Positions 1 through 6,060 of a stretch of 6,060 nt of DNA are shown piece by piece (position 1 is the first letter of the stretch; every line of letters starts with the position of its first letter). The stretch lies in the NCBI GenBank assembly GCA_022601315.1, contig JAHZIU010000090.1, positions 1 through 6,060 on the forward strand, in the 5' to 3' direction. A program made the translations under genes and the position numbers. Below the pieces are notes generated by a model. It was not told where the DNA came from, made no database searches, and saw nothing but the letters and a program-made list of their open reading frames with translations. This DNA comes from Betaproteobacteria bacterium. Its GTDB lineage: Bacteria > Pseudomonadota > Gammaproteobacteria > Burkholderiales > Nitrosomonadaceae.

Positions 1-2526
1 CCTATAATTAATTAATTCATAATATATTTTTCCGCAACAAGCAATAATACGCCGTACTTTCTTTGGTTCAATTTCTTCAGTTTCAGATATAACAGGTTGG
101 AAATTTCCATGTGCCAGATCTGCTAGGCTTGATACAGACTGTTTGTGTCGCAGCATACTTTTTGGACTCATAATTATCAACGGTTTACGTATGGGCCGGA
201 TCATCTGCCGCCGCAACATGTGAAACATCTGAGCAGGTGTAGAAGGCACACAAACCTGAATATTATAGTCAGCACATAATTGAAGAAAACGTTCCAAACG
301 CGCAGAAGAATGTTCGGGACCTTGTCCTTCATAGCCATGAGGAAGCATTAACACCAAACCACACAAACGCCCCCATTTTGCCTCACCTGAAGCGATAAAT
401 TGATCAATAACAACTTGCGCGCCATTAGCAAAATCACCAAATTGCGCTTCCCATACAACCAATTCATCAGGTTGTGTGGTTGAAAACCCATATTCAAAAC
501 CTAATACAGCTTCTTCTGATAATACAGAGTCGATAACTACAAAGTCAGGTTGTTCAGCAGAAATATGTCGCAAGGGAATATAAACTTCATCCTCTTTTTC
601 TGGAGATTGGTGATGTAAAACTGCATGACGATGAAAAAAAGTACCACGGCCAGAGTCTTGACCAGAAATGCGTACCGGATACCCATCATTAAGTAATGCG
701 GCATAAGCCAAGTTTTCAGCCATTCCCCAGTCTAATAACAGCTTTCCTGCACCCATTAGGCGACGATCACTTATAATCTTCTCAACACGTTTGTGCAGTT
801 CAAAACCTTCTGGAATATTTGTTAACCGCGCAGCTAGTTGCTTTAAATCCTGCATCCGAAGCCCAGTTTTTACTTTCTGATTCCATTTACTGGGTTTCAT
901 AAAAGAAGACCAGTTAGCTGCATAAGGTGAAGTATATTTGTAACTAACCATCTTGTTAGGATTAATACCTTCATCCATTGCATTTCGGTAGGCCATCACC
1001 ATGGCATCGGCATCACCCGCTTTGATAACTTTTTCTGCTTCCAACTTTTCTGCATAAAGCTGACGCGTACTCGGACGCTGATTAATAATTTGATACATCT
1101 TGGGTTGCGTTACCATCGGTTCATCTTGTTCATTGTGCCCAAGCCGCCGATAACAAACCATATCGATCACGACATCTTTATGAAACTGCATGCGAAAATC
1201 TAATGCAAGTTCGGTGATCATAGTTACTGCCTCAGGATCATCCCCATTAACATGAAAAATGGGCGCCTCAATCATTTTTGACACATCCGTGCAGTACTGT
1301 GTTGATCGACTATCTCGCGTATCCGAAGTGGTAAAACCAATCTGATTATTAATAATGACATGTACTGTTCCACCAGTACGATAACCGCGTGTCTGCGAAA
1401 GATTAAGCGTTTCCATTACAACACCCTGGCCTGCAAAAGCTGCATCGCCATGCAGTAGGACGGGCAGTACACGATCACCTTGTAAATCACGTAAACGATG
1501 CTGGCGAGCACGTACCGAGCCTTCTACTACAGGATTTACAATCTCAAGATGTGATGGATTAAATGCTAAAGCAAGACGAACCACACCACTCGGTGTCATA
1601 ATTGCGGAGGAAAACCCCTGGTGATATTTAACATCACCAGACGGTAAATCTTGCGCATGGCTTCCTTCAAATTCACGAAATAGGTCATCTGGCATTTTCC
1701 CCAATGTATTTACCAAAACATTGAGTCTGGCACGATGCGCCATACCAATCACAATTTCTTCTACATTAAGTTTGCCGGCTCTTTGTATTAAGCAGTCTAA
1801 TAAGGGTATGAGGCTTTCATTGCCTTCACCTGAAAATCTTTTTTGTCCAACATAACGGGTATGTAAGTATCTCTCCAGGCCTTCAGCCGCGTTCAGTCGC
1901 TCTAATATATGCAGCTTATATTCGCTGGTATAATTTGGATTAGAGCATTGCCCTTCTAATCTAGCCTGTATCCAGCGCTTCTGCTCAACTGAATTAATAT
2001 ACATATATTCAGCACCTACAGAACCACAATATGTTTCTCTTAATATTCGCAATATCTCGCGCAAAGTCGCATGCTCCGGACCAACCAATGAACCGGTATT
2101 AAATTCGGTATCCATATCCTCATCAACAAATCCGAAATAGGCTGGGTCAAGTTCAGCAGAGTCGGGGTTTTGTTTGATGTTCAGAGGATCAAGATTGGCA
2201 GCATTTAAACCCAGGTAACGATATGTATTAATTAATTGGAGAACAGCAACCTGCTTTCGGTCAGCAGTGTTTAGTTGTATAGCATCTGGAAAAGCCACTG
2301 CTGTTTCAAGACGTAAACTCTTCTCTTCTGGGGCAGTTTGCGCCTTAATCGCAGGCTTATTAGGCGGGAAAGCTTCTGGCGTATGTTGTTGATAAACACT
2401 ATCAAAATATTCACGCCAAGCAGGCGTAACAGAAACAGGATTACGCAAATACTCTTCATAAATCTCCTCTAAAAATGGTGCATTTGAACCAAATAAAAGA
2501 GAATCTTCAAATAGCTTCTTGCTCAT
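1..2526 (-). CDS. sucA: 2-oxoglutarate dehydrogenase E1 component, partial (C-terminus beyond the left edge)
   Basis: This is the ThDP-dependent E1 subunit of the 2-oxoglutarate dehydrogenase complex. It decarboxylates 2-oxoglutarate and passes the succinyl group to lipoyl-E2 (SucB) in the cytoplasmic TCA cycle. I read 842 uninterrupted codons from the ATG at 2526 to base 1. The family is usually about 930-960 residues, so roughly 90-110 are missing. The N-terminal E1o segment (LFGSNAPFLEEIYEEY, about residues 10-25) fixes the start. The substrate-site region is MAHRARLN (262-269) with His264, then KYHQGF with His302 and NPSHLEIV with His326. The Mg-ThDP ligands are Asp361 (HGDAAF), Asn394 and Ile396 (NNQIGFTTS). 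The pyrimidine-binding half has GQDSGRGTFFHRH (622-634) and WEAQFGDFANGAQ (from 692). Residue 266 is Ala where the family usually has Gly. The start lies 26 bases after gltA with only a weak GAG ribosome site, so coupled expression with gltA is likely. The symbol is secure. Confidence 0.97.
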   Translation of the reverse strand, partial: MSKKLFEDSLLFGSNAPFLEEIYEEYLRNPVSVTPAWREYFDSVYQQHTPEAFPPNKPAIKAQTAPEEKSLRLETAVAFPDAIQLNTADRKQVAVLQLINTYRYLGLNAANLDPLNIKQNPDSAELDPAYFGFVDEDMDTEFNTGSLVGPEHATLREILRILRETYCGSVGAEYMYINSVEQKRWIQARLEGQCSNPNYTSEYKLHILERLNAAEGLERYLHTRYVGQKRFSGEGNESLIPLLDCLIQRAGKLNVEEIVIGMAHRARLNVLVNTLGKMPDDLFREFEGSHAQDLPSGDVKYHQGFSSAIMTPSGVVRLALAFNPSHLEIVNPVVEGSVRARQHRLRDLQGDRVLPVLLHGDAAFAGQGVVMETLNLSQTRGYRTGGTVHVIINNQIGFTTSDTRDSRSTQYCTDVSKMIEAPIFHVNGDDPEAVTMITELALDFRMQFHKDVVIDMVCYRRLGHNEQDEPMVTQPKMYQIINQRPSTRQLYAEKLEAEKVIKAGDADAMVMAYRNAMDEGINPNKMVSYKYTSPYAANWSSFMKPSKWNQKVKTGLRMQDLKQLAARLTNIPEGFELHKRVEKIISDRRLMGAGKLLLDWGMAENLAYAALLNDGYPVRISGQDSGRGTFFHRHAVLHHQSPEKEDEVYIPLRHISAEQPDFVVIDSVLSEEAVLGFEYGFSTTQPDELVVWEAQFGDFANGAQVVIDQFIASGEAKWGRLCGLVLMLPHGYEGQGPEHSSARLERFLQLCADYNIQVCVPSTPAQMFHMLRRQMIRPIRKPLIIMSPKSMLRHKQSVSSLADLAHGNFQPVISETEEIEPKKVRRIIACCGKIYYELINYR

Positions 2527-2552
2527 GTTCAAACATCTCAAAAAATTTTAAG

Positions 2553-3851
2553 CTATTTGTGCAAAGTTTCAGGCACTTCTCGCATAGACGGACCTGTATA
2601 AAGTTGACGTGGGCGACCAATCTTATAGGCGGGATCAGATATCATTTCACTCCACTGAGCTACCCATCCCACAGTACGCGCCATCGCAAATATGGCGGTA
2701 AACATAATCGTTGGAATACCCAAAGCACGCTGTACAATGCCTGAGTAGAAATCAACATTCGGATATAGTTTCTTGGAAATAAAATACTCATCTTCAAGTG
2801 CTATTTTTTCCAGTTGCAACGCCAGTTTAAACAAACGATCATTTTGTAAACCTAATTCATTTAATACTTCATGACAGGTTTCTCGCAGGATCAGTGCACG
2901 TGGATCTAAATTCTTGTATACGCGATGCCCAAACCCCATTAGTCTGTAATTATCGTCTTTATTTTTTGCGCGATTTATGTACTCATCAATACGTGAAACA
3001 TCACCAATTTCTTCCAGCATATTCAGGCATGCTTCATTGGCACCGCCATGTGCAGGACCCCATAAACAGGCAATACCTGCAGAAATACAGGCAAATGGAT
3101 TGGCGCCGCTTGAACCAGCAAGACGTACTGTAGAAGTCGATGCATTTTGTTCATGATCCGCATGCAATATTAATATTCGATCTAGCGCGCGAGCAATGAC
3201 TGGATTTACTTTATAGTCTTCACCAGGTGTTGAAAACATCATATGCAGAAAGTTTTCAGAAAAACTAAGATTGTTGCGGGGATAAACAAAAGGCTGCCCA
3301 ATATTATATTTATACGCCATGGCTGCAATTGTTGGCAATTTCGCAATAAGTCGTAGCGCTGACTCCTGCCGATGCGATGCATCTGAAATATCCATAGCTT
3401 CATGATAGAACGCCGATAAGGCGCCAACCACACCCACCATAACGGCCATTGGATGAGCATCACGTCTAAATCCGGTAAAAAATCTTACCAATTGTTCATG
3501 CAACATCGTGTGGCTCTTAATAGCAATATCAAATTCGTCTTTTTGCTTGCTATCAGGTAATTCACCATTTATCAGTAAATAACATACTTGCGTAAAATCA
3601 CAGTGGGTCGCTAACTGCTCTATCGGGTAGCCACGATAAAGAAGTATTCCTTTATCACCATCAATAAATGTTATTTCTGAACTATTGCTGGCCGTTGACA
3701 AGAAACCCGGATCATAAGTAAATAATCCGCTCATGGCATGTAACTTACGAATATCAATTACATCCGGTCCCATAGTTCCCGATATAACAGGTAGTGCAAT
3801 CGATGCGTTTCCATTACCCAGATCCAAGTTTGCTGTGCCATTTTCCTTCAT
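2553..3851 (-). CDS. gltA: Citrate synthase, type II (hexameric Gram-negative type)
   Basis: The enzyme condenses acetyl-CoA with oxaloacetate to citrate, the entry step of the TCA cycle. It has 432 residues, the normal length of the large, NADH-sensitive type found in Gram-negative bacteria. The N-terminal beta-rich extension (about residues 1-50) is typical of that type. The catalytic residues are visible: His268 in [10 protein letters not shown], His309 in GFGHRVYKN and Asp367 in NVDFYSG. Substrate-binding His230/His233 lie in [15 protein letters not shown], and Arg391 and the [10 protein letters not shown] segment (411-420) are present. Position 210, in FSTPGEDY, is Gly. By alignment from memory it matches the Cys206 of the E. 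coli enzyme whose modification relieves NADH inhibition. A GGAG at 3859-3862, seven bases before the ATG, supports the start. The gene ends in TAG and is followed closely by sucA. The 94-base gap before it has no convincing promoter, so read-through from sdhB-sdhE is plausible. Confidence 0.98.
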   Translation of the reverse strand: MKENGTANLDLGNGNASIALPVISGTMGPDVIDIRKLHAMSGLFTYDPGFLSTASNSSEITFIDGDKGILLYRGYPIEQLATHCDFTQVCYLLINGELPDSKQKDEFDIAIKSHTMLHEQLVRFFTGFRRDAHPMAVMVGVVGALSAFYHEAMDISDASHRQESALRLIAKLPTIAAMAYKYNIGQPFVYPRNNLSFSENFLHMMFSTPGEDYKVNPVIARALDRILILHADHEQNASTSTVRLAGSSGANPFACISAGIACLWGPAHGGANEACLNMLEEIGDVSRIDEYINRAKNKDDNYRLMGFGHRVYKNLDPRALILRETCHEVLNELGLQNDRLFKLALQLEKIALEDEYFISKKLYPNVDFYSGIVQRALGIPTIMFTAIFAMARTVGWVAQWSEMISDPAYKIGRPRQLYTGPSMREVPETLHK

Positions 3852-3945
3852 TTTACTTCTCCATTAATTGCAACAAGGTCAATATGTATGCGTCAAAATG
3901 TAAAGCCATACAATTCGAGAAGAATCTCAAGTTTTGTGATTAATG

Positions 3946-4179
3946 TTAACTATTTTGCAATAATTTCAGTACTGGTTGCAGACAATCATCTGTAACTGCC
4001 TTTCTTGCTGTAATCATATCCCATAAGTCATTATCAGATTGTGATAACAGTATTTCAAATTGCCGCAATTCTTCACTATCCAGTCGTGCGTAGTGCTGAT
4101 CCATAAAACGCTGCAAAACAATATCCAACTCAAGCAGACCACGCCTACACCGCCAACGAGCACGCTCCAGTTCTTTCAT
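3946..4179 (-). CDS. sdhE: FAD assembly factor SdhE (succinate dehydrogenase flavinylation factor, YgfY/Sdh5 family)
   Basis: This is a small soluble protein of 77 residues that helps attach FAD covalently to the SdhA flavoprotein of succinate dehydrogenase. The hallmark RGxxE motif is present as RGLLE at residues 13-17, following an Arg-rich start ([10 protein letters not shown]) and preceding LDIVLQRF. The rest ([16 protein letters not shown]) matches the five-helix family fold. The size is normal for bacterial SdhE (about 80-90). The start ATG at 4179 overlaps the sdhB stop by four bases (ATGA). The weak Shine-Dalgarno match before it suggests translational coupling to sdhB. SdhE acts on SdhA, yet sdhA is not in this window. 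The link with sdhB is therefore probably left from a normal sdhCDAB-sdhE order, with sdhA elsewhere. Function is assigned by motif, length and neighbour. Confidence 0.93.
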   Translation of the reverse strand: MKELERARWRCRRGLLELDIVLQRFMDQHYARLDSEELRQFEILLSQSDNDLWDMITARKAVTDDCLQPVLKLLQNS

Positions 4180-4871
4180 ACCATTCTTTTAATCATCATG
4201 TCCTTAATTTTCCCAATCGCATTAGTTGGATTCAAATCCTTGGGACACGCAGCAACACAATTCATAATCGAATGACAACGAAACAATCGGTACGGGTCCT
4301 CCAAATTGTCCAGGCGCTCTGCAGTAGCATGATCCCGGCTATCTGCAATAAATCGATAAGCTTGCAATAATCCTGCGGGACCTACAAATTTATCTGGATT
4401 CCACCAAAAGGAGGGACATGAAGTAGAACAACAAGCACATAAAATACATTCATAGGCACCATCTAAGGCGGCACGATCTTCTGGTGACTGTAATCGCTCC
4501 GTTTCCGGTGGTGGGTCATTATTAATCAAATAAGGTTTAATCGAGTGATATTGTTTAATAAACTGTGTCATATCAACGATCAGGTCACGAATAATTGGCA
4601 ATCCCGGTAATGGACGAATTTCTACCGGTTCAGATAGGCTTTTAATGGGTGTGATACATGCCAATCCATTTCGACCATTAATATTCATGGCGTCAGAACC
4701 ACACACGCCTTCACGACAGGAACGCCGTAAACTAAGACTGTCATCAATTGATTTAATACGAATCAACGCATCCAACAACATCTTGTCAGTTGCGGCTAAC
4801 TCGATGTCATAGTCCTGCATGTAGGGTTTATCATCTTTATCGGGATCATAGCGATAGATAGAAAATTTCAT
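4176..4871 (-). CDS. sdhB: Succinate dehydrogenase iron-sulfur subunit
   Basis: This is the electron-transfer subunit of respiratory complex II. It carries electrons from the SdhA flavin through three iron-sulfur clusters to quinone at the inner face of the cytoplasmic membrane. It has 231 residues, close to the 238 of E. coli. The N-terminal ferredoxin domain holds the [2Fe-2S] ligands Cys52, Cys57, Asp60 (CREGVCGSD) and Cys72. Asp in the third position is as in E. coli, where many homologues have Cys. The C-terminal domain has [11 protein letters not shown] (142-152) and [13 protein letters not shown]. The [4Fe-4S] ligands are Cys142, 145, 148 and 209. The [3Fe-4S] ligands are Cys152, 199 and 205. 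Trp157 and His200 correspond to residues near the quinone site. An AGGAG at 4878-4882 lies seven bases before the ATG. The gene is followed by sdhE with a four-base overlap. Unusually, the gene upstream is thrC and not sdhA. Confidence 0.98.
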   Translation of the reverse strand: MKFSIYRYDPDKDDKPYMQDYDIELAATDKMLLDALIRIKSIDDSLSLRRSCREGVCGSDAMNINGRNGLACITPIKSLSEPVEIRPLPGLPIIRDLIVDMTQFIKQYHSIKPYLINNDPPPETERLQSPEDRAALDGAYECILCACCSTSCPSFWWNPDKFVGPAGLLQAYRFIADSRDHATAERLDNLEDPYRLFRCHSIMNCVAACPKDLNPTNAIGKIKDMMIKRMV

Positions 4872-4933
4872 TACCGACTCCTGATTTATCGAATAGCAAA
4901 CTTTCTTATGATATATGAACTGATACTAAATAA

Positions 4934-4961
4934 ATATCTCTGTATACTGGGCAGAGAATAT
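4934..4961. repeat. Inverted repeat over the predicted sdhB transcription start
   Basis: ATATCTCTG (4934-4942) and CAGAGAATAT (4952-4961) form a nine-pair dyad with one unpaired base and a nine-base loop. It overlaps the predicted -10 box and start point. It could be an operator, or a hairpin in a transcript that starts further upstream. The 9-base direct repeat ATACTAAAT (4923-4931 and 4960-4968) flanks it, the two copies lying 37 bases apart. No T-run follows on the minus strand within a few bases, so it is not a clear terminator. Confidence 0.4.
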
Positions 4962-4985
4962 ACTAAATTGCGCAACTCATACCAA
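4957..4985 (-). promoter_or_regulatory. Probable sigma-70 promoter for sdhB-sdhE(-gltA-sucA)
   Basis: Read on the minus strand, TTGGTA (4980-4985, four of six matches to the -35 consensus) is followed after exactly 17 bases by TATATT (4957-4962, five of six to the -10 consensus). Transcription would begin near 4950, giving a leader of about 80 bases before the sdhB ATG. It is the best-scoring pair I found by eye in the thrC-sdhB gap. The assignment rests on consensus matching only, in an AT-rich region where chance matches are common. Confidence 0.5.
4968..4975. promoter_or_regulatory. 8-base perfect palindrome in the promoter spacer, possible operator
   Basis: TTGCGCAA is a perfect palindrome lying inside the 17-base spacer of the predicted sdhB promoter. 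It is GC-centred in otherwise AT-rich surroundings. A site here could bind a dimeric regulator that blocks RNA polymerase, but no regulator is identified and an 8-base palindrome can arise by chance. Confidence 0.25.
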
Positions 4986-5008
4986 AATATTAAAGAAATC
5001 TATGTTTT

Positions 5009-5038
5009 GCGCTTGGTATTATATGCCGCAATACGCGC
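5009..5038 (-). terminator. Possible weak hairpin after thrC
   Basis: Starting 23 bases after the thrC stop, GCGC-GTATT (5030-5038) can pair with AATAC and GCGC (5009-5020), with a three-base bulge and a nine-base loop. The stem ends in AAAACATAG and not in a run of T, so it is not a canonical Rho-independent terminator. The placement fits the end of the thrC transcript, but the call is weak. Confidence 0.25.
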
Positions 5039-5061
5039 CCAATAGTTTTACAGGAACAATA

Positions 5062-6060
5062 TCAGGTTAATAGACTCTGTTCGTGAATATAATTTTTAAC
5101 AGCCTGGGTATCAACATCTTTAACTACAAATCGTTGTGGTAAATCTTCCAGATTCTCAAGCCCCGCAGGACGTTCTGGTTCATGACCTATCGCTTCAACA
5201 ATACTTTCAGAAAATTTTGCCGCTTGGGCTGTTTCCATACAAATTAATGGGACGTCAGTCTCACGATGAGCCAGTCCTATTTTAAGTCCATCAGCAGTAT
5301 GCGTATCTATCAATAAACCATACTTATCATAGGCTTCTCGAATTGTAGCAACACGCGCTGCATGGTTACTACTTCCAGAAATAAAGCCATAGTTACTAAT
5401 TTTTTCAAAGAGTGATGTAGCAGATAAATCAAAAGCTTTCCCTTTATCAACCGCTTGCCACAATTCTGCCACTTTGGAAGCATCTCTATCCGTCAAATCA
5501 AAGATAAACCGTTCAAAATTAGAAGCTTTGGATATATCCATTGAAGGACTGCTGGTATGTTTTGTTTCTTTTGTAGCACGTGGACGATAGACCCCCGTTC
5601 TGAAAAACTCGTCTAATACATCATTTTCATTGGTCGCCAGTATCAAATGCTTAATAGGAAGACCCATCATTCGTGCTACATGACCTGCACAAACATTGCC
5701 AAAATTACCGGAGGGTACTGCAAATGAAACTTGTTCATTATTAGACTGCGTCGCTGCAAAATAGCCTTTAAAATAATAAACAATTTGCGCCACAATTCGT
5801 GCCCAGTTAATGGAATTTACCGTGCCAATCCTGTGCGTATGTTTAAATTCATGATCATTGCTGACTGCTTTGACGATATCCTGACAATCATCGAATACAC
5901 CACGAACAGCGATATTAAAAATGTTTTCATCCTGTAGAGAAAACATTTGCGCCGTTTGGAAACGACTCATTTTTCCAAGTGGTGATAACATGAATACGCG
6001 TATCCCATGTTTGCCACGCATCGCATATTCAGCACTAGAACCGGTATCTCCTGAAGTTGC
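5062..6060 (-). CDS. thrC: Threonine synthase, partial (N-terminus beyond the right edge)
   Basis: This PLP enzyme converts O-phospho-L-homoserine to L-threonine and phosphate, the last step of threonine synthesis. The window holds 332 residues and the TGA stop. The usual length in this group is about 470-480, so some 140 N-terminal residues, including the PLP lysine, lie outside. The fragment opens directly in ATSGDTGSSAEYA (residues 1-13), the conserved substrate and phosphate-binding segment. The ATG at 6021 is therefore internal and not the true start. Further signatures are RVFMLSPLGKMSRFQTAQM, the PLP-phosphate loop PSGNFGN (fragment residues 116-122) and THTADGLKIGLAH near the C-terminus. 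The sequence is of the long, yeast/proteobacterial type, unlike the shorter Gram-positive form. In many betaproteobacteria thrC follows hom, which would lie to the right here but cannot be seen. A 190-base gap separates it from sdhB, so it is probably a different transcription unit. Confidence 0.97.
   Translation of the reverse strand, partial: ATSGDTGSSAEYAMRGKHGIRVFMLSPLGKMSRFQTAQMFSLQDENIFNIAVRGVFDDCQDIVKAVSNDHEFKHTHRIGTVNSINWARIVAQIVYYFKGYFAATQSNNEQVSFAVPSGNFGNVCAGHVARMMGLPIKHLILATNENDVLDEFFRTGVYRPRATKETKHTSSPSMDISKASNFERFIFDLTDRDASKVAELWQAVDKGKAFDLSATSLFEKISNYGFISGSSNHAARVATIREAYDKYGLLIDTHTADGLKIGLAHRETDVPLICMETAQAAKFSESIVEAIGHEPERPAGLENLEDLPQRFVVKDVDTQAVKNYIHEQSLLT

Noticed and set aside
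5..18. TTAA-type simple repeat near the left edge (a similar one at about 2227-2236)
   Set aside because: Both stretches are in-frame coding sequence of sucA (Leu-Ile-Asn codons) and need no separate explanation.
2271..2459. Minus-strand frame of 62 codons, and another at 3239-3463 (74 codons)
   Set aside because: They lie in the wrong frame inside sucA and gltA respectively. The true frames are unbroken there and match their families.
2475..2744. Plus-strand open frame of 89 codons, and similar plus-strand frames at 2894-3133, 4060-4275 and 5731-5937
   Set aside because: All lie antisense within confidently identified genes, have no recognisable domain, and look like chance shadows of the minus-strand coding frames.
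3852..3945. Possible gltA promoter (TTGACG, 18 bases, TGCAAT) and a six-pair hairpin at 3915-3930 in the sdhE-gltA gap
   Set aside because: The -10 match is poor and would start transcription on top of the ribosome site. The hairpin is short, includes a G-U pair and has no T-run after it. Neither is convincing.
5018..5023. Perfect TATAAT on the minus strand after thrC
   Set aside because: No -35-like sequence lies 16-18 bases upstream (ACTATT at 17), there is no extended -10, and it falls inside the possible thrC hairpin.
5062..6021. The ATG at 6021 as the start of a short threonine synthase
   Set aside because: The frame stays open to the right edge and the upstream codons encode the conserved TSGDTGSSAEYA segment, so the gene is cut by the window and not truncated.

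Overview
The window is a stretch of ordinary core-metabolism genes from a proteobacterium, all on the minus strand. Transcription runs from right to left: thrC (5' end cut off by the right edge), sdhB, sdhE, gltA, sucA (3' end cut off by the left edge). The base composition is AT-rich (a rough estimate is just over 40% GC). The sdhB-sdhE-gltA-sucA order and the threonine synthase sequence type point to a betaproteobacterium. An ammonia-oxidiser of the Nitrosomonas type would fit the AT-rich composition and a retained 2-oxoglutarate dehydrogenase, but that is inference and not proven by the window.

Layout from right to left. Positions 5062-6060 hold the C-terminal two thirds of threonine synthase. 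Positions 4872-5061 are a 190-base non-coding gap with a possible weak hairpin just after thrC, a good promoter-like pair (TTGGTA, 17 bases, TATATT) reading towards sdhB, an 8-base palindrome inside its spacer, and a dyad over the predicted start of transcription. Positions 4176-4871 are sdhB, the iron-sulfur subunit of succinate dehydrogenase. It overlaps sdhE (3946-4179), the flavinylation factor, by an ATGA. After 94 bases comes gltA (2553-3851), a hexameric-type citrate synthase, and after a further 26 bases sucA (1-2526), the E1 component of 2-oxoglutarate dehydrogenase. sucA is open through 842 codons to the left edge.

Together the four genes from sdhB to sucA form a TCA-cycle cluster: succinate oxidation and its maturation factor, entry of acetyl-CoA, and oxidation of 2-oxoglutarate. 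sucB and lpd would be expected next, beyond the left edge. thrC belongs to amino-acid synthesis and is separated from the cluster by the promoter-bearing gap.

The point most worth checking is that sdhB is not preceded by sdhC, sdhD and sdhA, as it is in the usual sdhCDAB operon. thrC sits there instead. I see no RNA genes, mobile elements, CRISPR arrays or novel system. Every gene reads as intact within the window.
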